Shown here one piece after another: positions 54,246-64,000 of a stretch of 64,000 nucleotides of DNA. The DNA comes from Symbiodinium kawagutii (taxonomy: Eukaryota > Sar > Dinophyceae > Suessiales > Symbiodiniaceae), in assembly GCA_009767595.1 (NCBI GenBank), contig VSDK01013793.1, positions 1 through 64,000 of the forward strand, written 5' to 3'. Positions within the stretch are counted from its first letter, which is position 1. The number at the start of each line of letters is the position of its first letter. The position numbers and the translations under genes are program-made. The notes under the pieces are model-generated. The model was given only the letters and a program-made list of their open reading frames with translations, had not been told where the DNA came from and made no database searches.

Positions 54246-57200
54246 GTAGACACCTGGATCAGAGTCTGCCACCAGCTCTCATCACATCTTCTCTTTCAGC
54301 ATGCGACCTGGATGCACCTGGATGGATCTGTATGGACCTGGCCTGATTGAGCGTAGGCTGGATCTGCAACCACCTTTGCCAATCTTCTGCCAGCCTCTTC
54401 TTCGCTGACGTACCTACAGCAATTTGCACAGTCCAGGCTCTGAAGACGTCAAAATTTTCAAGCAACGAAGGCACGCGTTGGTGACCTCCCTCTGCAGGAT
54501 GGGAAACAAAAACCTCAGCAACAACGCAACCGTGGCTGGTGAAGGGTCAGCAACAACGACAGCAGCTTTCCAGAGTTGAACCAAGGTCTGGTGGTTCATG
54601 ACTTGGCTGAAAGTGAGGCAATCCTCTGGCCTTGAGTTCTTGACCTGAACACCGGATAGTGCTCTCTAAATAAATTGGTATCAGCGATGCATCCTGGCCA
54701 AGCGATGCAGGTGGCCCAAGGAAACCGAAGAAAACTGAAGGAAACCGGAAGAAAGCTGAGAATCCAAAGCTGAAGTTGACTAAGAAGGGGTCCTAAGCTT
54801 CAGTGGACTAAGGATCCTGGGTCTTACAATCCCAACCGCAGAGGTCATCTCTCACCCGAAGATACTTCGATCTACACAGTGTCGTTTGGCGCCTGGGTAC
54901 AGAGACGAAAAGCAAACTCCTGTGCTCTGATGGTATCTCTTGTGCAGCTCGCGCATGAGCATCACGTCACACACCTGCAGAGGCTGGCCATGCCCGAGCA
55001 AGCGGAGAATCCGTGCAGAAAGTGTCCCCAAATCTGACTGCCTGGAGATTAATGGATGGTTGAATGATGCTTTCATGATGGCCAACGATGCTTAATCAGT
55101 GGAGAATACTGGTCAATATGGAATCATCAATACTATGATTGCCCAATGACCAATAAGTCTACCAAAATGAGTCATTCCATTCCTTGGAGTAACTCCATTC
55201 CCGGAGAAACAAATGCAGCGCCTTACTATCCTTGTACGCCTTCGCACCGTTGAATCGACCGTTGTCGATCATGGTCGTCTGAGAGGCAGCCATTGCGATT
55301 GCCAGGGGTGGCGTGGAGCATCCAATTCCACCCGCATTTTCCAAGCGAATCTGCAGGATTTATCTCGATTTATATTGAATACAAGTGTTGAATAGCAACA
55401 ATGAATCCAAATCATCACAATGCATCACTAAGACTAACTGCAAGCATCACCAGTGAAGCATCGCTGGTGAAGCATCTGTAGCTCCGTGACCGAGGACTGG
55501 ACAGGCTTTTGCATCCCGGACTCGAGGCCTGACTTTCAGCGATCACCCCGGCAACTACGCGGCTTCACCAAGCAGATGCGCACCTTGAAGCTGTCCCAAA
55601 TCGGCAACTGGAGGGATCATGCCACCAACCTGCACAAGGACACATCCACTGTGGTCCAATGTCGTAGGAGTAATACAGTAGTGGTCCATATTCAAATAAA
55701 CTCAGTTTCTTTACCATCTTTTTTTAATGAGTCATGGCAATGTTTGCATGAATACAGAGATATTGCGTATCACTTGGTCCAATTGACTCGGAAATCATGG
55801 CTCGTCATGAATGACCACAATATCAAATCTGAATCTTCACGAAGCCAGCGACCGAATCTGCTAACTTCTCACTTGGAATATTTCAGCTTCGGTGCCGCAT
55901 TGCCCAGGCACCTCTTTGTCGTTGATGCTGGCAGTGACAGTGCCCAGAATGATGCAGCGAGCAGGTTTCACGGAGCTCTTTTTGAGATCTGCAGGATGAC
56001 AAGTGGCCCCGTTCACTTCCACAACAACCGTTTCTCCGCTTTGAAACCCTGGTTTTCACCGCCAAGCATAGGTGGTTGCACAGTGTTCCCAGGTCGATTT
56101 CCCACGAACTCTCCAAAGTCAGCAACGGCTGACGACCAACAGCAACAGACCGTTCTCAGCCTTCCAAGAGAAGATTGCACAGGAGGAAATGACCTGGCGA
56201 AGTCTTCGAGTCAAGGCTAGGCTCGTTGATCTCAAAACATCTGAGGCCACTCTTCACTCTCTGGCGGGATAGGGAATTGATTGTTGATTAGTTCGGGATA
56301 AATGTTTTTGAATTGAGTTAATTCTACGTATCTAATCAACAGTGACCCTGGCTATGACCATTGCAATCAACCTGGGTGTCGCCATGATCCATTCAAGATC
56401 GATGGCTAAAGTGGCTAAAACTGCCTACAGCCACAAATATAACGAGAAATGTAACCAGAAAAACAACGTCCATCATCTAACCTCGCTTCTACCTGCTCAA
56501 GACAATAATATATATGACCCACAAGAAAATACAATGGAACAAATTCATACAAATTTATACAACGGTCAACAACCAGAAATATCGAGTCTAACCATAGAGA
56601 TAAGTTGATATTCGGTCAATAGATATATAACATCTTATTGAACAGCATTTGTACATACAACATCATGTAACATCATATAATCACATAACCATATCATCAT
56701 ATAGTATCATAACATCCTAACATCATTTAATCCAATAGTATTGATACGTATAACCTCATCTATAACAAACCTCCTATAGACCTCTCATAGACCTCCCATA
56801 GACCTCCCATAGACCTCCCATGGACTTCCCATAGACCTCCCATAGACCTCCCATGGACTTCCAAAGTCTCCATGGACAGCGCCTAAGTAGTTCGTAGCGA
56901 AGCTCAACTCGTGGCCATCTGCCGACCATCTGGGTCCTCCACCTGCCAAGCTGCACCGTGGCGGTCACCATCCCAGGGTTGTCGTCCCCTTAGAACTACA
57001 CTGCTACGTTTCAGTCAGTTTCATCGAGTTTAATTCGTCAATTTGTTTTCCAAGTGAAAATTCATTGACAGTTTCAGTTTCATTCAGTTCATTCACGAAG
57101 TGAACATCATTTTGATGTGCTTTGCGGAAACATCAGAGGCGTGCGTTGTGCGGGGGCCCGGTTGCATCATGGGGGTCCCCCAGCGTTTCACGGCGCCTGG

Positions 57201-59080
57201 GAAGAGACCAGGAAAAAAGGCTCCCTGGGAGCTGGCCAGGTCCCGGGTGAACAGGTAGGGTCTGTTTGTTGTTCGCCGGGTTAGGCGTCACTTGGCTATG
57301 GGTCAAGGCTTTAACCAACAATTTCATAGTGGGAAAACTAGCTGGTTAATGATGGGGAAACCAGGGGGACTTAGGGTGAACTGACCCACAGCCACTTCCG
57401 GTTTGTTACGATCTGTTTCTTGTTTGTAGGGCTGTTACCACTACGGTCTTATAACAAAATGGGTATCCTGCCCTGTAATTACCCTCGTTTTAACCTGACT
57501 TAACTCACATCATGGTGATACCCCTATGATCCGTTCATCTCTCCGGACCAGGGTTACAGTGTAGCAGTGGCTGTGCTCCCCTGAATTCAGTGCTTTTTGT
57601 GATCAAAAGCTCCACTTCGACGCTGGCCTCTTTGTGCGCATTTGGAAAGTAGACCGCTGCGTTACAGACCAATGCATCCAGCCTCAAGGCCATGCAGTGC
57701 CCCCTATGCAGTGCACCCCATCTGCCCAAAGCGCTGCACAGAACCAGGATGCTGACGGGATGTTTAAAGAGCGAAATGTGCTCACAAACTGTCTGACCTT
57801 CCAAGTGTCAAAGTGAAGTCTGCAATGACGAGTGGTTCCAAGATTCATGAAACGAACGGGTATAACTAGTGATGTGCTGGAAATACAGCGTTCTGAAGTC
57901 TGCAAATTTATGTGAGAAGGAACCGACAGTTGAGAACTTATGATGTTTTATGTGAAAACTGTAGAACTGTCTGACCCGCACAGAAAAAATCTGTGAGACT
58001 TGGATCTTTCTCGAGAGTTGGCAACTGACAGGCGCACGCTGCTATTTGCAGCCAGATCCAAATGCAACACCAGGTAGTTCTCCTGCGCAAGGCGTGGAGG
58101 GTCTCTTTTGAATTGCCACACTGCATCGATTTCGTCCTCCGGGAAATCGTTCTCCTTGGCGACCTTCTGAGCCTAGCAGCAACACTTGATCTGCCTGGAT
58201 CCCTTCGACATCGAACCCATCGTTGCCTTGACAAAGTCTCGGCATGCCATGATGACCCGCCTCAGTCCCATCCGCATCAACAAAACATCCAGCAGATTGG
58301 CTCCGGTTGATCCAGTTGCTCTTAGGCTTCCGACCACTCGCCGTTCTTGGCCAACTCTCTTGCTGCTGCCAAGCCAAGGCCTGTTAAGTAAAAGATCCCC
58401 AGTTGCCCAGCAACACAACCGTCGTGCCTGAGGATGCACCGGTGATAATGACCGTCTTCTTTGAAGGCTGCGATGCAAACTCAGCACAGCAGGGCGGAAG
58501 ATTGACAGCACCGCCCTGGAAAGCTCTTCAGGCACTCTGTCACATGGCTCCAAACACGGAAATCGAACAGGAATATGTTGATGGTTACTGTCCCGGAACC
58601 ATAAATACAGTCATAAAAAGTAACTTGGAAAAAATGTTCATACTATGCAACAAGAATTCACTTGCAAAATGTTCAGCAGCTTTTTTTGTTTTGTCCCAAA
58701 AAAATCTAAGTTCCGGTCATCAAAAAAAGCTCTTCTTTTGGTCACAGACCTTGGAAAAGGTCTTTGCCTCCTGCGGGGCATACAGCAGTGGCAAACAGCA
58801 CGCAGAAATGGGCTCTCCAAAGTAGGGAGGACCCAAACTAATCAGAATTGACTGTACCAAGATGTGGCTATGATGTCACTGGCCAGTTTCCAGTGGCTTC
58901 GATGTTGGGATTGAACGGGGCCCACCTTGAACTTGGAACGGTTCCTCAGATGCTCAGCACGAGCTGTTTCCCACGCCTGACGCTGCTCACAGCACAAGCC
59001 GCAAGGGCGCCACCAAGCGCCAGCATCGCCTGGTGAAGTAGCACCACCAGCACCCAGCTGCTGAGATTCCAATCCACCAT
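54246..59080 (-). CDS. por: light-dependent protochlorophyllide oxidoreductase, about 11-12 exons
   Basis: Right to left: 58467-58428, [12 protein letters not shown]; 58380-58335, [15 protein letters not shown], completing the NADPH-binding Rossmann start; 58260-about 58190, [13 protein letters not shown]; about 58173-58030, [13 protein letters not shown] then [16 protein letters not shown]; about 57690-57600, [16 protein letters not shown]; about 56040-55890, [19 protein letters not shown]; 55278-55222, [18 protein letters not shown] with the catalytic Tyr and Lys (YxxxK); 54974-54893, [20 protein letters not shown] then SLYPG; about 54535-54480, [12 protein letters not shown]; 54413-54343, [18 protein letters not shown]; from 54253, VYFSWGG. 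The enzyme reduces protochlorophyllide with NADPH in light, in the plastid. Introns 58381-58427, 54975-55221 and 54254-54342 are GC-AG; 58261-58334 is GT-AG. An ATG exon at about 59080-58967 with a hydrophobic stretch ([16 protein letters not shown]) may be the plastid-targeting leader; that link is tentative. The segment between NAAVY and DLKKS (with NHLGHF in family members) and the last exon were not found. Confidence 0.9.
56771..56870 (+). repeat. CATAGACCTCC short tandem repeat
   Basis: Seven to nine copies of an 11-12-bp unit (C)CATAGACCTCC with CATGGACTTCC variants, inside an intron of the protochlorophyllide reductase gene. Confidence 0.85.
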
Positions 59081-62000
59081 GGTTTTTGCTCCCTGGACTC
59101 CATGAGTCTCGATATCATCACGAGCTGAAGAGCCACATCTCACCTTAAAATGCTTAGGTAATTCGCAGCCTCCAATTTCGTTTCCAGTTGCTTCTTAAAA
59201 AGTAAACTGGGAACTCCAACCTCTTTGCCAGTTTTCGATTTCATAGAATAGTGAACTGTTTGAATGCAGCCATTTTCGGGGCTCCAGAACTCCAGTGGCA
59301 AATCCTACGAACTCTGAGTGAAACTCCTCCCTTTCGCCTGGCCATTGCTCCTGGCTCTCTGCCAAGTCGGAGCGGAGGAAGCTCGGGCCTTTCACAGGGA
59401 GTTCTGGGTTGGGGAAGGACTAGCTGTTCCAAGGTGTGTGTGTGTGTGTGTGTTTTTTTAGAGATTCTTGTTATCTTCTTTAAAAAGATGTTTTGGAGAT
59501 TGCAATACAAAAAATCAGAGACATCTCGTCTTTTCAATCGAGGGTCGGATTATACAGGCTCAGGAAGAACTACTTGACATAAGAAAAACACATTAATTTA
59601 CAGAGAGAGAGAGAGAGAGCAGCTATAAATGCATGATATACAGAGATGTTTGCAAGGTACCTGACTTGCGACCAGGATTGCTCTGGGTTCCCTGCATATG
59701 AGCGCTGCTGTGCACTCTGCGTGCGGCATGGGGCCGGAAATGCCTTTGGGTCGAAGCATGCTTTTCTTGCTAAGGTGAAACCATCCAAATCTAACCAAGC
59801 AATTTCCAAGAGAAATCCGTTTCTCTTCCATTAGGTAAATTCATGGGTCATCCACATGTGACCCTGCGTAGAACATGGATTTCCCCAATCCGTTACCCGA
59901 TCTTCAAAGATTCGATCAAGACCTGACTCGAACGCTGCATGATCTGAGGGATGTGCGGCAGTGAAGGCCACATCGTAGACGCCCATTGCCTGACGTCTGG
60001 TGAAAAAAGTGCAGCAAGTGAAAAACCTGTTTGCGAAACCCCATTCCGTTCATGTGAAAATGCTGCTTGATATGGTGAAACTATACTGGTCACGTGAAAA
60101 ACCTATTCTGTTTGAATGCCCATGTCTTCATGATGGGACTTGACAACAGTATGTCCAACAGACCAAGTATTCAAGTAGCACAAACCCCTACCCCGCAACG
60201 AGTTGTTCAGCTTTTGGGCCTGCGGCTTCAACGATTGAACTTCCCAGAGAGTGCACCCAACTTGGCAGCATGTGGCTTACCACATGTGTCGCTGAAACAC
60301 GATGACAGCCGCTGAAACTTGCGACTGTTTTGGGGCTGGTTGATTTTAGACTTGCTTCAGCTGGGTTTTGTTCGAGACTTTTGGCCAAGTCTTAGGTTCA
60401 ACTCCCCCCAACAGAACCAGCAACAAAAACCATTCAACTATATTCAACTCCTAACAAAAAAACAACCACTAAAGAAACCTGCTGGAACTGACCCACGCTG
60501 GGCCTTGGAGTGCTGGAAAACCACGCAGCTGCCCTGGCACCGGAGCTGTTTGGCGATCACTTGATGGCGAACTGGGTCAAGAGCTTCACAGCCATGGGGA
60601 GGTGGACATCCCAACAGACCAACAGTGACTGGTCATTGAACAGCTGGGGATGTGAACAGCTGGGGCACCAGGATTTTGACCAGCCATGAGGGTTAATTGG
60701 CAACTGATAAGGGTCAACCAACCAACCAACAAAATAGTTCGATGAGCAGGAGCCAACCAATGTGAGAAAAGTTGGGAGAGAAGTGTTTTGTAGTGCCACA
60801 CTTATGCCATTATCACTCTCCACTGCATTTTTTGCCACTTGTGAATCAGTGAATGACCCATGAACTTTCCAGACATATGGGGTGGTCTTCAATATCCGTG
60901 AGACCCAGTAGCAAGCATCGACAAATCTCAATGAATCTTGGGATGGTCTCTCAGGTTTGCAGGTGCCAACGCTAGGTGAATTCCTGAAATTGAATGCTGA
61001 GTATTATAACCCATGTTTTTTTAATAAACTGTTCAGAGATGTCTTTCAGAGATTGCAAGGTTAAACATGTTCATTAAGAGATATCTGTTTTTTTTTAGAG
61101 ACTGTTCAGATTGTAAGGTAAAAGAACTGAATGCTGAGTTTTGATGCTCGCTGCTGTCTAAAGTCAGAACTCGTAACTGCAATCAGCACAGTCTCCACCT
61201 CGGCGGCCAAGCACCCGGAACGCGCAACGCTTTGAGCCACAACCACAAGGCGGCAGACCTGAAACTGCTGCTGTGATCTCTGTTTTTTAGCATTGAAAAG
61301 CGACTGGTCATTGGATGTCAGAGGTCATTGCTACAGCACCAAAGTATAGCAGCTATCCTTGAGATCATCAGGAGAGACGACATTTCACTCTATTTCATGA
61401 GCCTTGTGGAACCAGTTTGAAATCACCAGCACAAGACTTCGAATGGAGGGAGTTCTTCAACTCTTGTCAAGTTGAAATATTTGCGCTTGGGCGCTCCATT
61501 GACGGAGGCCCAGCTTATCGCACTGAAGTATCAGCAGCAAGATCCATATTGGCTTTGAGAGTTGTTGGTCATCAACAAGTGAACAAACTACCGTAGGAGT
61601 GATCTGAATTCCGATTTGAACTGCAAAGTTTGGGTTTTGAAAGCTACAGCTCATGAATTTGCTGCGGCTTAACCGGCTAGCAATTGAAATTCACAACCCC
61701 ATTGGCCGTGACTTCGCAGGCCAGCCTGCTCAATTCTTGCAGGGGGATGTTAGCGCTCTCGGTAGACAACAGAAAGGAAGCTTTCTGAGCTGCTCGATCA
61801 ACTCAATGTTAGCTTTCACAATGGCAACGCTACCGAGGGGCTAAGGGCAAACGCATCCATGCCCAGTCAACCACGCAGTGATTTATCAAGTATGGATGCT
61901 TCGCAGCAATATGTACATGTCTTAGGCACACTTTCAGAGCTTGGGCAAAAATGGAAGATGATGATTTGAGGTGATGTTGCCTTTCATAGTCTGACTAATC

Positions 62001-62174
62001 TAATCAGCTCATCAAGTGCCAAAACTAACGTCATGGCTCTCAGGACATCGAATGGGCGAAGAGGAAAGACTTCATCTTCACTTTCAGAAGAATTGGTAAA
62101 GGAAAAGGTCACGGACACAGACTCTTTGGCAAAGTTGGTTCCACCTGTACCATGTCGACTTGTCGCTGGGTTGC
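59081..62174. other. no supported gene; microsatellites
   Basis: (TG)n at 59436-59452 and (GA)n at 59602-59620. A minus-strand segment near 61840-61740 (VAIVKANIELIEQLRKLP) looks coding and may be a 3' exon of the membrane-protein gene, as may the frame 62170-61984 (RPFDVLRAMTLVLALDELIR). Neither is secure. Confidence 0.35.
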
Positions 62175-62196
62175 GCGCGCTCACGCGTGAGCGCGC
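62175..62196. repeat. 22-bp perfect palindrome at the end of the membrane-protein exon
   Basis: GCGCGCTCACG/CGTGAGCGCGC with no spacer. The TGA that ends the 62990-62181 frame lies inside it. Confidence 0.9.
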
Positions 62197-62990
62197 TGCG
62201 TGAGCCAGCGAAATGCTCTCTGCAAGATCCCCATGGCCATCATCCGAACGGCTCGTCGGTGTGCTCCTGCCAAAACGCCTCTCAGCAATCCCTTGGCTTG
62301 AGTAGACACACCCCCTGGCACCAACATGGCCAATCTCAGTGCAGCAGAATCCAAATCCGTTCGGTAGAAATACCACACAGATAGCACTGCATGGGCAGCA
62401 TAAGCACCTCCCAGAAGTCCAACCAGTAGACAGCTGGCACTGCCAAGCATCCCAGTAATCCAAGGGATCACAACCAGTGCCACTCCCAGTGGCATTGAAT
62501 GATCTCTCAGTGCCACGATGGTAACACAACAGGCAGGAGGAGGTGCTACTTGTACCAGGAATTCGGCAATGGGATTGGCACTTTTGGAGGGCGTACAAGC
62601 CACCGCCACGCCTTTCAGCAACAAACAAATCGTGGAGGCCATGACCCGTTCTGCCCCAATCAATCGCAAAAGGACCTCCCGACGTGACAAGAGTTCCACT
62701 AGCCGCTGTTGGGAAATGACGGAGATCAGATTCATGCAGAAGATCAAGGATTTTTCGTTGGCGAATGGATGCGAATCTGCGCCCAGAATCCAGCCCAAAG
62801 GGCCCAGGATGCCCAAAGGTGTGCCTTGCTCTTGCCACCACATGCTATCGATCAAGCAATCCAAAATCAGCAGCAGATAGAGCCACGCAGCGAGAAAACA
62901 ACATGCCCTTGCCGACGCTCGGAGAAAGAGAACTCCTCGAATCGATGCCCTGACAGCAATGCTGGCAGTTGGCAACTCGTCCTGCACGCG
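62181..62990 (-). CDS. exon of an unknown multi-pass membrane protein
   Basis: A TTTGCAG acceptor precedes 62990, and the frame then stays open for about 269 codons to TGA at 62181. Hydrophobic segments include CCFLAAWLYLLLILDCLI, MASTICLLLKGVAVAC, LGVALVVIPWITGMLGSASC and LLVGLLGGAYAAHAVLSVWY, with Arg-rich loops (LLSRREVLLRLIG, AHRRAVRMM), suggesting four to six membrane spans. I recognise no family. A neighbouring frame continues plausibly to 61984 (SSESEDEVFPLRPFDVL), so a splice or frameshift near the palindrome at 62175-62196 may extend the protein. The N-terminal exons lie to the right, at or beyond 63000. It is on the same strand as the other right-hand genes. Confidence 0.55.
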   Translation of the reverse strand, partial: RVQDELPTASIAVRASIRGVLFLRASARACCFLAAWLYLLLILDCLIDSMWWQEQGTPLGILGPLGWILGADSHPFANEKSLIFCMNLISVISQQRLVELLSRREVLLRLIGAERVMASTICLLLKGVAVACTPSKSANPIAEFLVQVAPPPACCVTIVALRDHSMPLGVALVVIPWITGMLGSASCLLVGLLGGAYAAHAVLSVWYFYRTDLDSAALRLAMLVPGGVSTQAKGLLRGVLAGAHRRAVRMMAMGILQRAFRWLTQRAHA

Positions 62991-63285
62991 CTGCAAAGAT
63001 GCGAAATCGTTAGCTCAAAAAAAGATGCATTGAATGGGGTTATATATCCATCATCATCACCACCATCTAAAAAACATACGATCAATGGTTATGTAATGTT
63101 ATGTATGGTGATTTCAATGATCTTGGAATGTCTCACTTCAAAAGTGGAGTGCAACATCGCCCCGGATGACCAGCGAGGCCGCGAGGCCACCTGCCTCAGG
63201 ATACTCCCACTGAAGCTGATGAACTGTGACCTGGGTCGCTGGTGAGGTTTCCTTCTGGCAGCACCTGCGACCTTCAACAATTCTA

Positions 63286-63454
63286 CATGGTGGTTTCTCA
63301 AGCCAGTTTGGGAGCCCCAAAAATGGTTGGTTTATTGCTACTAGTGCATATAAAATGGTTGGTTTACTACAAAAAATGGTTAGTTTACTACACTATTCCT
63401 ATAGATGGCTATCGATGGATCATTTAGGGATCATGCATTTTGAGAAACACCATA
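63286..63454 (+). repeat. foldback (MITE-like) element, copy I, with internal duplication
   Basis: ACATGGTGGTTTCTCA / TTTTGAGAAACACCATAT inverted ends. The inner phrase AAAATGGTTGGTTTACTACA is present two to three times, lengthening the copy to about 169 bp. Confidence 0.8.
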
Positions 63455-64000
63455 TCAAATGCTACTGCGGCCAGTGCTACTGTCACTGTCCTGTCACTGG
63501 AAAATTCTACTGTCATGCAACGCCTTCTGAAAATGCAACTAATGTCAATTCAAATGTGTTCAAAACTACTTCTGCAGCTGAAAATACTTCAGCCAATATT
63601 GCTGCTGTCCATTGTCAAAACTAAACTGTGTCCATGCAACTATTGTCAATACTAATATTGTCACGCATGCCCACACTCTGACTGTCGTCAGTGTCAAACT
63701 GCTTTCATCAGTACTGCTGTTGTCAGTACTTCAAAATAACATCAAGTCTCACCTACTGAAGTCCATCTATATACTGTACTACTACTGGCAATGCAAACAA
63801 TTCTCCGACTACGTCTACGGCTGTGAGCACAACTACTGTCAACACTCCTAGTGGCAAAACTATCTCTACAAGTGTCATACAATTACTTCTGTCGAAACGA
63901 TGTTTCTCACTGCTACTGTCAATGCAACTGTCAATGCGACTAATGTCAAACCTACGTCAATACGACTGCTGTCAAACTACTTCTGTCAATACCACTCTTC
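63455..64000 (+). repeat. degenerate ACTACTGTCAA-type repeat tract
   Basis: Words ACTGTCA, CTACTGTCAATGCAACT and TGTCAAT recur throughout at 10-30-bp spacing up to the window edge. The ORFs are compositional. Confidence 0.7.

Noticed and set aside
55180..55221. ALHLFLREW continuation after the YKDSK motif
   Set aside because: Read-through into a GC-AG intron; the family sequence continues in the exon at 54974.
55486..56220. 244-codon plus-strand ORF
   Set aside because: It overlaps the minus-strand [15 protein letters not shown] exon of protochlorophyllide reductase and has no recognisable content.

Overview
The window looks like nuclear DNA of a dinoflagellate, most likely a Symbiodiniaceae-type alga. 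Four observations support this. Genes are cut into many short exons whose introns mostly start with GC or GA instead of GT, and whose acceptors are almost always AG|G. A light-dependent protochlorophyllide reductase gene is present. Genes lie in long one-directional blocks. The retroelement proteins (gag-like ORF, RT/RNase H, the GEASNPGP motif, tyrosine recombinase) resemble those common in dinoflagellate genomes. All calls come from reading the sequence; no search was run.

Layout. 1-7188: a tyrosine-recombinase (DIRS/PAT-like) retrotransposon with a gag-like ORF, then a long pol ORF (RT, RNase H, C5-methyltransferase-like domain, tyrosine recombinase), ending in 160-bp direct repeats around a 65-bp spacer. 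7190-9200: a low-GC island with decayed coding remnants. 9226-13500: repeats and no clear gene. 13751-19037, plus strand: exons of a cold-shock-domain protein, an RRM exon and a Met/Gln-rich exon, interrupted by a 683-base assembly gap (16327-17009). 22683-25526, plus strand: a B-type cyclin gene in at least nine exons. 26760-32270: an extremely AT-rich island holding a 690-bp diverged inverted repeat, a perfect 98-bp palindrome and a 126-bp satellite of pure A/T (17.6 copies), within a 2288-base stretch that has no G or C. From 34.3 kb to the right end every recognisable gene is on the minus strand: a MAP-kinase-like gene, an unknown Lys/Glu-rich exon, a ZCCHC17/pNO40-like S1 plus CCHC protein, a proline iminopeptidase, a secreted three-repeat Cys-rich protein, protochlorophyllide reductase and a multi-pass membrane protein exon.

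The left genes (+) and right genes (-) therefore converge on the AT island. Convergent switches between one-directional gene blocks are reported sites of chromatin-domain boundaries in dinoflagellates, so the island is a candidate boundary or transcription-termination element. A family of about 110-170-bp foldback elements (MITE-like, ends GGTG(T/G)TTCTC...GAGAAACACC) occurs nine times across both blocks, often inside introns or between genes. From the conserved proteins I could place 18 introns: 11 GC-AG, 4 GT-AG and 3 GA-AG, with G as the first exon base in 17 of 18.
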